Positions 26,501 to 35,230 of a DNA stretch of 36,988 nucleotides are shown here, piece after piece. The position numbers and the translations under genes are program-made. The notes below the pieces were generated by a model, which did not search any database, was not told the origin of the DNA, and saw only the letters and a list, made by a program, of their open reading frames with translations. The DNA is from an uncultured Opitutia bacterium. Lineage in GTDB: Bacteria; Verrucomicrobiota; Verrucomicrobiia; Opitutales; JABJCN01. The stretch's first letter is position 1, and each line of letters opens with the position of its first letter. The stretch is from positions 1 through 36,988 of the forward strand of contig CAJWWL010000003.1 of the NCBI GenBank assembly GCA_913048125.1. Reading direction: 5' to 3'.

Positions 26501-28045
26501 ATGTCCGAGCCGAGTTTTCAGCGCAGTAACTCCTGGCCGCTAATTGCCTTCTTCTCCATTGCGGTACTAGTCGTACTTGTTGTGGTAATGCGGAGTCCTA
26601 CTTCGAATTCAATAAATGCAGATGGGGCTAGGGAGTTAAGAGTCTACTGTGCTGCCTGTGTCCGGCTTGCAGTTGAGGAGGCAGCCCGCCAGTTCGAGAA
26701 AGAGCTCGGGGTGAGAGTTGTTCTAGAATATGCCAATAGCGGAGTTTTGGCCAATCGGCTCAAGACTGATCGTGAGGGTGGCTTATCTACTGCCGACGTG
26801 TACATACCCGCTGATTTTTCATTCACTGAACGAGCACAGGCAGAAGGTTTAACTGCTGAAGCTCTACGCGTTGCAACATGGAAAGTCGTACTTGGTGTGA
26901 AGCCAGGACTCGACCTTGGGATTTCCAATTGTGATGAGGTACTGGATAAGAATATCTCTTTCGTACTTTGTGACCCGTTGGCCGGGGTAGGTCGGAAGAC
27001 GAAAAAGATGTTGGTGAACTCTGGACACTGGGAGGCGATTGATGCAGCCAAGGCTTCATCCTTTCCCACGGTTACTGAAGCAGCTTTGGCTGTGAAGGAG
27101 AATGTAGGTACGCAAGCCGCATTTGTTTGGGATTCTACGGCTCGTCAGCATGGTTTGCAGGTCTTGGAATTACCCGAGCTTAAGGCTAGTAAGGCTGATA
27201 TCTCTGCTGCAGTGGCTTCAGCTAGTGAGCAACCCGCGTTGGCTTTGCAGTTTCTTCGATACCTTGCGGCACCTCAAAAAGGTGGGCAGGTTTTTGCACG
27301 TCACAAGTACACACCTTTTCCAGGAGATCCTTGGTCTTTACGACCTAGACTCCGCGTGGATTGTGGGGGTGTTAACCGGGAGGCTGTACAAAAGACCATT
27401 GCCGAATTTGAGCAGCGAGAGGGTTGTGATGTGGATGTTGTTTACGCTGGTTGCGGTACACTGGTTGGCAAGATGCAGACTGGTGACCAGGGGTTACCTG
27501 ATCTTTTTGTAACCTGTGATGCCAGCTATCTTGATAAGGCTCAGGACGCGATGGGCAGTCCATTTGGTCCAGACTTGAAAGTCTCCAGCACGCGTATCGT
27601 GATGCTTGTAGCTAAGGGGAATCCCTTGGGCATTCTAAGGTTGGAGGATTTGGCTAAGGTGGGTCTTCGCCTTGGCACTACAGATCCTCAGGCAAGTACA
27701 CTTGGAGCATTAAGTCATGAGCTTATTCGTGAAACTGGTAAATTTGCACAAGTTGAGTCTAACATCACCATGATGGCAGATACTGCCCACACGCTCATTC
27801 AGAGTATGGAGGCAGGAGAAAAGCTGGATGTAGTTATGGTTTACGAGGCCAATATTCAGCACTTGAAGGATCGCTTTGATTACGTTCCATTGAAGCAACC
27901 TCGGGCAATCGCTGTGCAGAATGTAGCAGCCAGCAAGATATCTGAATATCCTCAATTGGCCCAGCGTTTCATGAATCGATTGGTGTCAGAGATTTCACGC
28001 CACCGTTTTGAGCAACTCGGATTTCAGTGGGTCGCCGAGAAATGA
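26501..28045 (+). CDS. Membrane-anchored tandem (double) extracellular solute-binding protein, molybdate/tungstate ABC-transporter type
   Basis: N-terminal TM (WPLIAFFSIAVLVVLVVVM); two homologous halves: ELRVYCAACVRLAVEEAARQFEKELGVRVVLEYANSGVLANRLKTD... and RLRVDCGGVNREAVQKTIAEFEQREGCDVDVVYAGCGTLVGKMQTGD... Confidence 0.85.
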   Translation: MSEPSFQRSNSWPLIAFFSIAVLVVLVVVMRSPTSNSINADGARELRVYCAACVRLAVEEAARQFEKELGVRVVLEYANSGVLANRLKTDREGGLSTADVYIPADFSFTERAQAEGLTAEALRVATWKVVLGVKPGLDLGISNCDEVLDKNISFVLCDPLAGVGRKTKKMLVNSGHWEAIDAAKASSFPTVTEAALAVKENVGTQAAFVWDSTARQHGLQVLELPELKASKADISAAVASASEQPALALQFLRYLAAPQKGGQVFARHKYTPFPGDPWSLRPRLRVDCGGVNREAVQKTIAEFEQREGCDVDVVYAGCGTLVGKMQTGDQGLPDLFVTCDASYLDKAQDAMGSPFGPDLKVSSTRIVMLVAKGNPLGILRLEDLAKVGLRLGTTDPQASTLGALSHELIRETGKFAQVESNITMMADTAHTLIQSMEAGEKLDVVMVYEANIQHLKDRFDYVPLKQPRAIAVQNVAASKISEYPQLAQRFMNRLVSEISRHRFEQLGFQWVAEK

Positions 28046-29307
28046 GTGGAGCTGAAGACAACTATCGAGTTTCTTCTGACCGACCATTTCTTCTAGTTCT
28101 TGCCGTCCTTGGTGGTAGCTACTTGTTTCTTATCGCAGCCATGGTTGTGGCTGATCTAATATTTTTAGACTACCGTGACCGTCCTGTTTTTGGGCCTGAA
28201 ATTGTCGAAGCTAGCCGCTATCCCGGAGATGCTTCTGGAGTAAAAATCACTTTGGAGTCTTCTCGCCGTTACTACTATCAAGGTGGACGAAACGAATTGG
28301 GGTTCCGGATGGGTGGAAATCTAATCAAAAAGGACGGTGTTTTTGATGCAGTTGAAGAAGAGGTTTTGTTAGTTTCAGAGACTCCCGAAGGGGCGGTCAC
28401 AGCTTCCTTTCGTCCTGAGGTGCGGGTAGTTGGTATCCAACTACATGAGGGGGTGGCCACTTTGCGTATGGATTTGCCTCACGGTTTGCTATGGGGCGAG
28501 TTCATACGTGTGCGGGATTCTGGATCTGAGTTCTGGGATGGTGTTCATGAAATCACAGATACCACACAGGATGAGCTTTCCTTTGTTGTCGGAGAGCAGA
28601 GCAAGATTGTGAATGCCCTCTCACTCAGCCGTCCAAACCCTCTCATACAAGCTCTCAGAAGTAGGGATATACAATTTTCGATCAAGCTGAGCCTAGTTAG
28701 TTGCACGGTGACAACACTACTTTCACTTTGGGTAGCCATTCCGATCGGATATCTCATGAGTCGTTTCACCTTTCGTGGAAAAGCCTTTGTGGATACTTTA
28801 TTGGATATACCTGTTGTCTTGCCTCCACTTGTGGTCGGCCTGAGTTTACTTATCCTTTTCCGCTATGTCCCAGACTGGCTCAGCGATGCAGTAGTCTATA
28901 AGTGGCCCGCAGTTGTGTTGGCACAGTTCATGGTAGCCTGTGCCTTTGCCGTGCGTACAATGCGGGTGACTTTTGACCAGATTTCACAGCGATACGAACA
29001 GGTGGCATTGACTCTAGGTTGCAACCGACAGCAAGCATTTTGGAGAGTTGTCCTTCCACAGGCTCGAGGTGGTGTTTTAGCTGCGGGAACACTGGCCTGG
29101 GCTAGAGCACTTGGTGAGTTTGGCCCCATATTAGTATTTGCTGGTGCAACTCGCCAAAAGACGGAAGTTTTACCCACTAGTGCGTTTCTAGAACTTCAAG
29201 CTGGTCGAACGGAGGGAATGCTAGCCGTCTCTTTGATCATGATTGCCACAGCGGCTCTAGTTTTTGTCGTCGCGCGAACCTTTGGGATGAAAAGGATTTT
29301 TTCATGA
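28042..29307 (+). CDS. ABC transporter permease, ModB/CysT-like, with a large extracytoplasmic insertion after TM1
   Basis: ATG 28042 overlaps the upstream TGA (ATGA). C-terminal half contains LDIPVVLPPLVVGLSLLILF and EQVALTLGCNRQQAFWRVVLPQARGGVLAAGTLAWARALGEFGPILVFAGATRQKTEVLPTSAFLE (binding-protein-dependent permease EAA-type region). Confidence 0.88.
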   Translation: MSGAEDNYRVSSDRPFLLVLAVLGGSYLFLIAAMVVADLIFLDYRDRPVFGPEIVEASRYPGDASGVKITLESSRRYYYQGGRNELGFRMGGNLIKKDGVFDAVEEEVLLVSETPEGAVTASFRPEVRVVGIQLHEGVATLRMDLPHGLLWGEFIRVRDSGSEFWDGVHEITDTTQDELSFVVGEQSKIVNALSLSRPNPLIQALRSRDIQFSIKLSLVSCTVTTLLSLWVAIPIGYLMSRFTFRGKAFVDTLLDIPVVLPPLVVGLSLLILFRYVPDWLSDAVVYKWPAVVLAQFMVACAFAVRTMRVTFDQISQRYEQVALTLGCNRQQAFWRVVLPQARGGVLAAGTLAWARALGEFGPILVFAGATRQKTEVLPTSAFLELQAGRTEGMLAVSLIMIATAALVFVVARTFGMKRIFS

Positions 29308-29957
29308 TTGCGGTAGACAATCTTTCTATTCGGCAGGGTGACTTTTTGTTGGACGGAGTTTCGCTTGAGCTCTCCGATGGTGAATATGGTGTGTTGATGG
29401 GCCGTAGTGGTTGTGGTAAGACCACTGTATTAGAAGCAATCTGTGGACTTCGACCCATCATAGGTGGACGCATCCTTCTTGGTGGTCGCGATGTTTCTGT
29501 TTTACCACCAGCAGAGAGAGGCATTGGCTATGTTCCTCAAGATGGAGCTTTGTTTCCCGATATGCCGGTTTGGGAGCAGTTGGCATTCTCAATGCTCATT
29601 CGAAAAATACCAAAATCCCAAGTGGAGGCTCGTGTTCGAGAATTAGCTAAAGATCTTGGTATCACTCATTTGCTCGAGCGTCTGCCAGTTGGTCTTAGTG
29701 GAGGAGAAAGGCAACGGGTGGCTCTTGGACGAGCATTGGCTGTTAAGCCACGTTTCCTGTGTATGGATGAGCCTTTGAGTGCTCTGGATGAGGATATCCT
29801 TGAAGAAATCTGTGAGTTGTTTACGCAAACTATCAAAAAGGAAAACGTGACCGCCTTGCATATTACCCACAGCAAAGCCGAGGCGGCTCGTCTCGGTGAT
29901 ACTCTCTTTCATTTAGTTGGTGGCCAACTTCAGAAAGTAGGACCAAACGAGGAATGA
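29304..29957 (+). CDS. ABC transporter ATP-binding protein (molybdate/sulfate-type)
   Basis: Walker A GRSGCGKTT, Q-loop GYVPQDGALFPDMPVWEQL, signature LSGGERQRVALGRALA, Walker B FLCMDEPLSAL, H-loop ALHITHS. ATGA overlap with the upstream stop. Confidence 0.93.
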   Translation: MIAVDNLSIRQGDFLLDGVSLELSDGEYGVLMGRSGCGKTTVLEAICGLRPIIGGRILLGGRDVSVLPPAERGIGYVPQDGALFPDMPVWEQLAFSMLIRKIPKSQVEARVRELAKDLGITHLLERLPVGLSGGERQRVALGRALAVKPRFLCMDEPLSALDEDILEEICELFTQTIKKENVTALHITHSKAEAARLGDTLFHLVGGQLQKVGPNEE

Positions 29958-30229
29958 AGGTACGGTTTCAGCTATGGGGTCAACTACGTAAGGCGGCTGG
30001 AATACCCGCTCCTGAAGTAGAATTAAGTTTTGGTAGTGTAGCCGCGGATGCAATCAAGGTTTTGGCAGATGATTTTCCTGACCTGCAGTCAATTCTCTTG
30101 GATGATGGGGGAGAAGTACGTCCCATTATCCTCGTATTTCGTGATGGTCAGCAATTGGAACCTCATGATTCAGAGCCGTTGTCAGAGGGCTCCGAATTGA
30201 CGTTGATGTCTCCAATCGCGGGAGGATGA
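29954..30229 (+). CDS. MoaD/ThiS-family sulfur carrier protein (beta-grasp, C-terminal GG)
   Basis: 91 aa; MKVRFQLWGQLRKAAG...; ends in ...LTLMSPIAGG*. ATGA overlap with the ATPase stop. Confidence 0.88.
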   Translation: MKVRFQLWGQLRKAAGIPAPEVELSFGSVAADAIKVLADDFPDLQSILLDDGGEVRPIILVFRDGQQLEPHDSEPLSEGSELTLMSPIAGG

Positions 30230-30230
30230 C

Positions 30231-30983
30231 ATGCTCACAAATGCTGAAAAAGCCATTTATGAGTGGCAGATGTGGGTGCCTGGTATTGGCGAGGAAGGTC
30301 AGCAGAAGCTTAAGGATGCCACCGTATTGATTTCTCGCTGTGGTGGTTTGGGCGGTTTGGTTGCCTATGAGTTGGCCGCGGCAGGTGTTGGTAAGCTTGT
30401 TATCGCTCATGCTGGTAACGTAAAGCCCAGTGACTTACACCGACAGCTTCTGATGACGGCAGACTGGGTTGGTAAGCCACGGATCGATTCTATAGCGAGA
30501 CGCTTGAGTGATTTGAATCCAAGAGTCGAGGTGGTTGGGATTCCTGAAAATATATCTGAAGACAATGTGTCGAAACTCGTGGGCAGAGCCGACGTTGTAG
30601 TCGATTGTGCTCCATTGTTTGAAGAGCGTCTTCTACTCAACCGTGAGTCTGTGCGTCAGTCAAAACCCATGGTTGAGTGTGCGATGTATGAATTACAGTT
30701 TCACATTACGACATTCCTTCCCAGTAAATCACCATGCCTTGCCTGTCTGCACCCCGAAGCGCCTTCTCATTGGAAGCGGAAATTTCCTGTCTTTGGCGCA
30801 GTATCTGGTACGGTTGGATGCATGGGGGCAATGGAAACCATAAAGCTGATTACGGGCATCGGAGAACCACTTACTGGCAGTTTGCTCTCCATGGATCTAC
30901 GTGATTTTCAGGTTATGAAGACAAAAATTGCCCGCAGAAAAGATTGCACCGTCTGCGCAGATGCTGACTTTGGAGCCGAATAA
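30231..30983 (+). CDS. ThiF/HesA-family E1-like protein, divergent
   Basis: ATVLISRCGGLGGLVAYELAAAGVGKLVIAHAGNVKPSDLHRQLLMTADWVGKPRIDSI; CxxC pairs CLACLHP and CTVCAD. Immediately follows the MoaD-like gene. Confidence 0.85.
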   Translation: MLTNAEKAIYEWQMWVPGIGEEGQQKLKDATVLISRCGGLGGLVAYELAAAGVGKLVIAHAGNVKPSDLHRQLLMTADWVGKPRIDSIARRLSDLNPRVEVVGIPENISEDNVSKLVGRADVVVDCAPLFEERLLLNRESVRQSKPMVECAMYELQFHITTFLPSKSPCLACLHPEAPSHWKRKFPVFGAVSGTVGCMGAMETIKLITGIGEPLTGSLLSMDLRDFQVMKTKIARRKDCTVCADADFGAE

Positions 30984-30995
30984 ATTTTTTTGAAT

Positions 30996-32153
30996 ATGGA
31001 TAACGAGCAACTGAATCGCTACAGTCGGCACATTCTTCTTCCCGAAATGGGAGTGGAGGGACAGGAAAAACTGCTTGCGGCCAAAGTATTGCTGGTGGGC
31101 GCAGGCGGCTTGGGTTGTCCTGCGGCATTGTATCTTGCTGCGGCAGGTGTAGGTCGCATTGGTATCATCGATTTCGACAAGGTAGACGCCTCCAATCTCC
31201 AGCGCCAAGTCCTCTACTCAACAGCGGATATCGGTAAGTACAAAGTGGATGTGGCTAAGGAGCGTATTCAGGCGTTAAATCCAGATGTCCAAGTGGATTG
31301 CATTCGTGAACGCTTGAATTCTGACAATGCGCTAGAACTTTTTAGTCAGTATGATCTTGTAGTGGACGGTACAGATAACTTTGCGACCCGTTATCTTGTA
31401 AATGACGCCTGTGTTCTAACCGGTACGCCCAACATCTATGGAAGTATCTTCCGTTTTGAGGGACAGATGACCATATACGCTCACCCAGAAGGGCCTTGCT
31501 ATCGTTGTTTATTTCCCGAACCACCTAGCCCCGGGGAGGTGCCGAATTGTGCGGAAGGTGGGGTGCTTGGAGTCCTGCCTGGAATGGTTGGTGTTGCCCA
31601 GGCTACCGAGGCGATCAAGCTGATTCTTGGTCAGGGTCAACCTCTTTTAAACCGAATGCTTATCTACGATGCCCTAGAGATGAGATGGAAGGAACTTAAG
31701 ATTAAACGTGATCCACATTGTCCAGTCTGCGGGGATAAGCCTAGTGTAACTGAACTGATTGATTACGAGGCGTTCTGTGGAGGCGCCAAACAAGAACCAG
31801 AAGTTGAAGAGGTTTTGCCTGAAGATGGTATTGTGCAATTGGATGTCGGTTCAGCAGCAAAGATGCTGGAGCAATCTGAACCACCTACGCTTGTAGATGT
31901 GCGAACGGACATGGAATGGCAGATTGCTCGAATCTCCGGAGCGAGGCTGATCCCGCTTCAAGAGTTCGGTGAGCGCTGGCGGGAATTAGATGGATTGCAA
32001 GATCATCCTATTATCCTTCAGTGCCATCATGGGATGCGAAGCTATCAAGCTGCAATGTTCCTTAAAGAAAAAGGATTCAATACGCTCTATAATTTAGTTG
32101 GGGGTATTGATTCTTGGTCCGAACAGATCGATCCAGAGGTAGCTCGCTACTGA
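30996..32153 (+). CDS. moeB-like: MoeB/ThiF adenylyltransferase fused to a C-terminal rhodanese domain
   Basis: ORF track uses TTG 30990; ATG 30996 is the likelier start (MDNEQLNRYSRHILLPEMGVEGQEKL). VLLVGAGGLGCPAALYLAAAGVG, SNLQRQVLY, DGTDNFATRYLVND, CYRCLFPEPP, CPVCGD; rhodanese TLVDVRTDMEW...ILQCHHGMRSYQAAMFLKEKGF. Confidence 0.92.
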   Translation: MDNEQLNRYSRHILLPEMGVEGQEKLLAAKVLLVGAGGLGCPAALYLAAAGVGRIGIIDFDKVDASNLQRQVLYSTADIGKYKVDVAKERIQALNPDVQVDCIRERLNSDNALELFSQYDLVVDGTDNFATRYLVNDACVLTGTPNIYGSIFRFEGQMTIYAHPEGPCYRCLFPEPPSPGEVPNCAEGGVLGVLPGMVGVAQATEAIKLILGQGQPLLNRMLIYDALEMRWKELKIKRDPHCPVCGDKPSVTELIDYEAFCGGAKQEPEVEEVLPEDGIVQLDVGSAAKMLEQSEPPTLVDVRTDMEWQIARISGARLIPLQEFGERWRELDGLQDHPIILQCHHGMRSYQAAMFLKEKGFNTLYNLVGGIDSWSEQIDPEVARY

Positions 32154-32159
32154 TATCAA

Positions 32160-33635
32160 ATGTTCGAGCAAGTACTGACAATTGAAGGCTTTTGCCTCGT
32201 AGCGCTTGGGACACTTCTCGGTATCACGGTTGGTGCAGTGCCGGGACTGACAGGCGCAATGCTGATTTCGTTGTCCTTGCCTCTGACCTTCTCGATGGAA
32301 GGAACCTCTGCGATGCTTTTGCTGGTCTCAATGTATGTGGGCGCGGTCAGTGGTGGTTTGATTTCAGCAACTTTATTGAGGATGCCTGGTACACCTGCCT
32401 CGGTTATGACGACTCTCGATGGTTATCCTATGGCTCGTCAGGGAAAAGCCAGACGAGCTCTCGTGCTAGGAGCAGGCGCATCTCTGTTTGGAGGTTTGAT
32501 TTCGTGGGGTTTTCTTGTGCTATTGGCAAAGCCGGTCTCTGAGTTATCGACTCGTTTTGGACCGTTTGAATTCTTTTCTTTGGTTCTCATGGCTTTAGCG
32601 ATGATTGCTGGTTTAGGCGGGTCCAGTGGTGTTCTTCGCGGTTTGTTTGCAGGGGCATTGGGAATGCTGGCCGCCATGCCTGGTTTATCCCCAGCAACTG
32701 GTGACCCTCGGTGGACATTTGGTATACCAGCCATGTCCGACGGCTTTAAGCTATTGCCAGTACTCATCGGTTTATTTGCCATTAATCAGGTACTCCGAGA
32801 ACTTCTCGGCCTTGCGGGTAAACCTGAGGAGTTAGGAGGTCAGTCCGAAAGAAGTATGCCTAGAGTGGGGGACTGGTTTCGACAGGTGGGGAACATGCTT
32901 CGTTCATCTTGCATTGGGACTTGGGTAGGTATTCTTCCTGGTGCAGGTGCCAATGTGGGTTCGGTCCTTGCGTACTCTGCGGCCAAGGGTATGTCGAAGC
33001 AGTCGGATAAGTTCGGCACTGGTTGTGACGAAGGTGTGGTTGCCTCAGAGTCGGCTAATAATGCCACTGTGGGAGGTGCCTTGATTCCTCTTGTAGCTAT
33101 GGGTATACCGGGAAGTCTAATTGATGCTATTCTCCTAGGAGCCTTTGTCTTACATGGGTTACAGCCCGGGCCATTACTTTTTCAAAACCATCCCGAAGTT
33201 GTGGACTCGATTTTGGGTGCTGCCTTGGTGGCCAATCTACTGATGTTCGCAATCATGTTCTGGTTGGCGCGTTGGATTGCCAAGCTGGCCTTTGCCCCAA
33301 GAGCTGTGCTTCTCCCAATGGTAGTCGTTTGCAGTGTGGTGGGTGCCTTTGCATTATCCAATCGTATGTTCGACGTCTGGGTTATGCTGGCCTTCGGTCT
33401 AGTGGGTTTCGTCCTTGAGCGCGGACGCATTCCCTTGGCACCATTTGTTATCGGCTTCGTGCTGGCACCGATTGCAGAGGAAAACCTTGCTGCGGGTCTC
33501 ATGGCCTCAGGAGGAAGTCTTGCTCCTATGTTTACACGTCCCGTCTCCCTTTTATTTATAATTGCGGCAGTCGGCCTGCTACTTGGCCCGATCTTGCTTC
33601 AGCGAAGAAAACTTGTTCCAACCAAAGAAGCCTAA
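32160..33635 (+). CDS. TctA-like tripartite tricarboxylate transporter large membrane subunit
   Basis: VGAVPGLTGAMLISLSLPLTF...LLVSMYVGAVSGGLISATLLRMPGTPASVMTTLDGYPMARQGKARRALVLGAGASLFGGL; GILPGAGANVGSVLAYSAAK. Confidence 0.9.
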   Translation: MFEQVLTIEGFCLVALGTLLGITVGAVPGLTGAMLISLSLPLTFSMEGTSAMLLLVSMYVGAVSGGLISATLLRMPGTPASVMTTLDGYPMARQGKARRALVLGAGASLFGGLISWGFLVLLAKPVSELSTRFGPFEFFSLVLMALAMIAGLGGSSGVLRGLFAGALGMLAAMPGLSPATGDPRWTFGIPAMSDGFKLLPVLIGLFAINQVLRELLGLAGKPEELGGQSERSMPRVGDWFRQVGNMLRSSCIGTWVGILPGAGANVGSVLAYSAAKGMSKQSDKFGTGCDEGVVASESANNATVGGALIPLVAMGIPGSLIDAILLGAFVLHGLQPGPLLFQNHPEVVDSILGAALVANLLMFAIMFWLARWIAKLAFAPRAVLLPMVVVCSVVGAFALSNRMFDVWVMLAFGLVGFVLERGRIPLAPFVIGFVLAPIAEENLAAGLMASGGSLAPMFTRPVSLLFIIAAVGLLLGPILLQRRKLVPTKEA

Positions 33636-35035
33636 TGAATGCGAAACGCCCAAACCTTCTATGGTATTGTACTGACCAACAACGATTTGACACCATACGT
33701 GCCCTCGGAAACGAGTATGTCCGCACGCCTGTTCTGGATCAACTCGTGTCTCAGGGTACCGCTTTTACTTATGCATATTGTCAAAGTCCTATCTGTACCC
33801 CGAGTCGTTCGAGCTTTATGACTGGGCTCTATCCGTCGCGGCTACACAACACTCGCAACGGGAACGACACTTTTCCTGAAGGCCCTGAATTGATATCCAA
33901 GCTTTTAGCTGATGCTGGCTATGATTGTGGTCTCGTAGGCAAATTCCACCTTGTGAGTGCAGGTAAGCGTACCGAGCCGCGTCTCGATGATGGTTTTCGT
34001 TACTGGAAACATAGCCATGCCCCTAGAGATGATTGGCCCGAAGGCCACGACTATGCTGAATGGGTCAGAGAAAAGGGGGGAGACCTAGATGCACTGCGCA
34101 ATGATCCCGACCGGGTTCCTCGAGAATTTCACCAGACGACTTGGGCAACCGATCGCTCCATCGAATTCATACAGCAAGAACGGGAAGGTCCTTGGATGCT
34201 CAATGTGAATGTCTATGACCCGCACCCTCCTTTCATACCGCCCAAAAGTTACGCAGATGAATTCAACGCCGAGGATATGCCCGGACCACATTTTGAGTCT
34301 TCTGAACTCGAGCAACAGGCGCGACTCGCCGATGTGGACTTTCAAAATCAAGTACTAACGCCTGAAGAACATGAGGCTAAGGAAAAGCAGGCACTTTACT
34401 ATGCTATGATTGCGCTGATTGACGATGAGTTCGGTCGTCTTCTGCAGGCACTGGAGGACTCTGGTCAGCGTGATAATACGGTCATCATTTTTACCAGTGA
34501 CCACGGGGAAACGCTTGGTGACCATGGTCTCATGTACAAGGGTTGTCGTTTTTACGAAGGACTCGTCCGCGTACCTCTTATTTTCTCTTGGCCCGGCCAG
34601 TTCGAAACAGACTTACGAAGTGAGGGTCTTGTAGAACTCCTCGATATGAGTGCCACACTACTTGAACTGGGCGGCGTCGACCTGCCAGAATCTTTTCAAG
34701 GTCGTAGCCTTCTTCCCATTCTCAGAGGAGAACAGGATTCTGCTCATTTTCGAGAGTCCGTACGTTGTGAGTACTTCGACGCTTTAGATCCCCACTTCAC
34801 CGGTGGTACTGGTTCTTACGGAACAATGTATCGAAATGAACGCTACAAACTAGTTGTCTACCATGGTAAAGGTCAGGGTGAACTCTACGATCTAGATGAA
34901 GACCCTTGGGAGCACAATAACCTCTGGGATCATCCCGATGCTCAGAGTGTCCGTAACGAACTACTCTACAAGAGCTTCGATGCTCACGTATTGTTAACTA
35001 CTGATGTCGGTTCCCGACGGATTGCTCCTATGTAG
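33635..35035 (+). CDS. Sulfatase (Cys-type, CTPSR), no evident signal peptide
   Basis: RPNLLWYCTDQQRFDTIRALGNEYVRTPVLDQL; SPICTPSRSSFMTGLYPSR; VGKFHL; TSDHGETLGDHGLMYKG. Start overlaps the upstream TAA (TAATG). Confidence 0.93.
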   Translation: MNAKRPNLLWYCTDQQRFDTIRALGNEYVRTPVLDQLVSQGTAFTYAYCQSPICTPSRSSFMTGLYPSRLHNTRNGNDTFPEGPELISKLLADAGYDCGLVGKFHLVSAGKRTEPRLDDGFRYWKHSHAPRDDWPEGHDYAEWVREKGGDLDALRNDPDRVPREFHQTTWATDRSIEFIQQEREGPWMLNVNVYDPHPPFIPPKSYADEFNAEDMPGPHFESSELEQQARLADVDFQNQVLTPEEHEAKEKQALYYAMIALIDDEFGRLLQALEDSGQRDNTVIIFTSDHGETLGDHGLMYKGCRFYEGLVRVPLIFSWPGQFETDLRSEGLVELLDMSATLLELGGVDLPESFQGRSLLPILRGEQDSAHFRESVRCEYFDALDPHFTGGTGSYGTMYRNERYKLVVYHGKGQGELYDLDEDPWEHNNLWDHPDAQSVRNELLYKSFDAHVLLTTDVGSRRIAPM

Positions 35036-35230
35036 TCTCGGTGAAAAATCTCTTCTCTTGAGCACATAATCTACTCCGAGAATTAAGGACTTCAATTATT
35101 AGGTGATGGGGGTGCATTAAAAACGGCTTTCGCAATCTCAACAGGCACTTGCCGAAGTAGAGATTGTTGCATGACTCGTCTTCTGAATCATCTGGTGTCG
35201 ATTGCTCCATAACTCAAAATAGTAAGCAAT

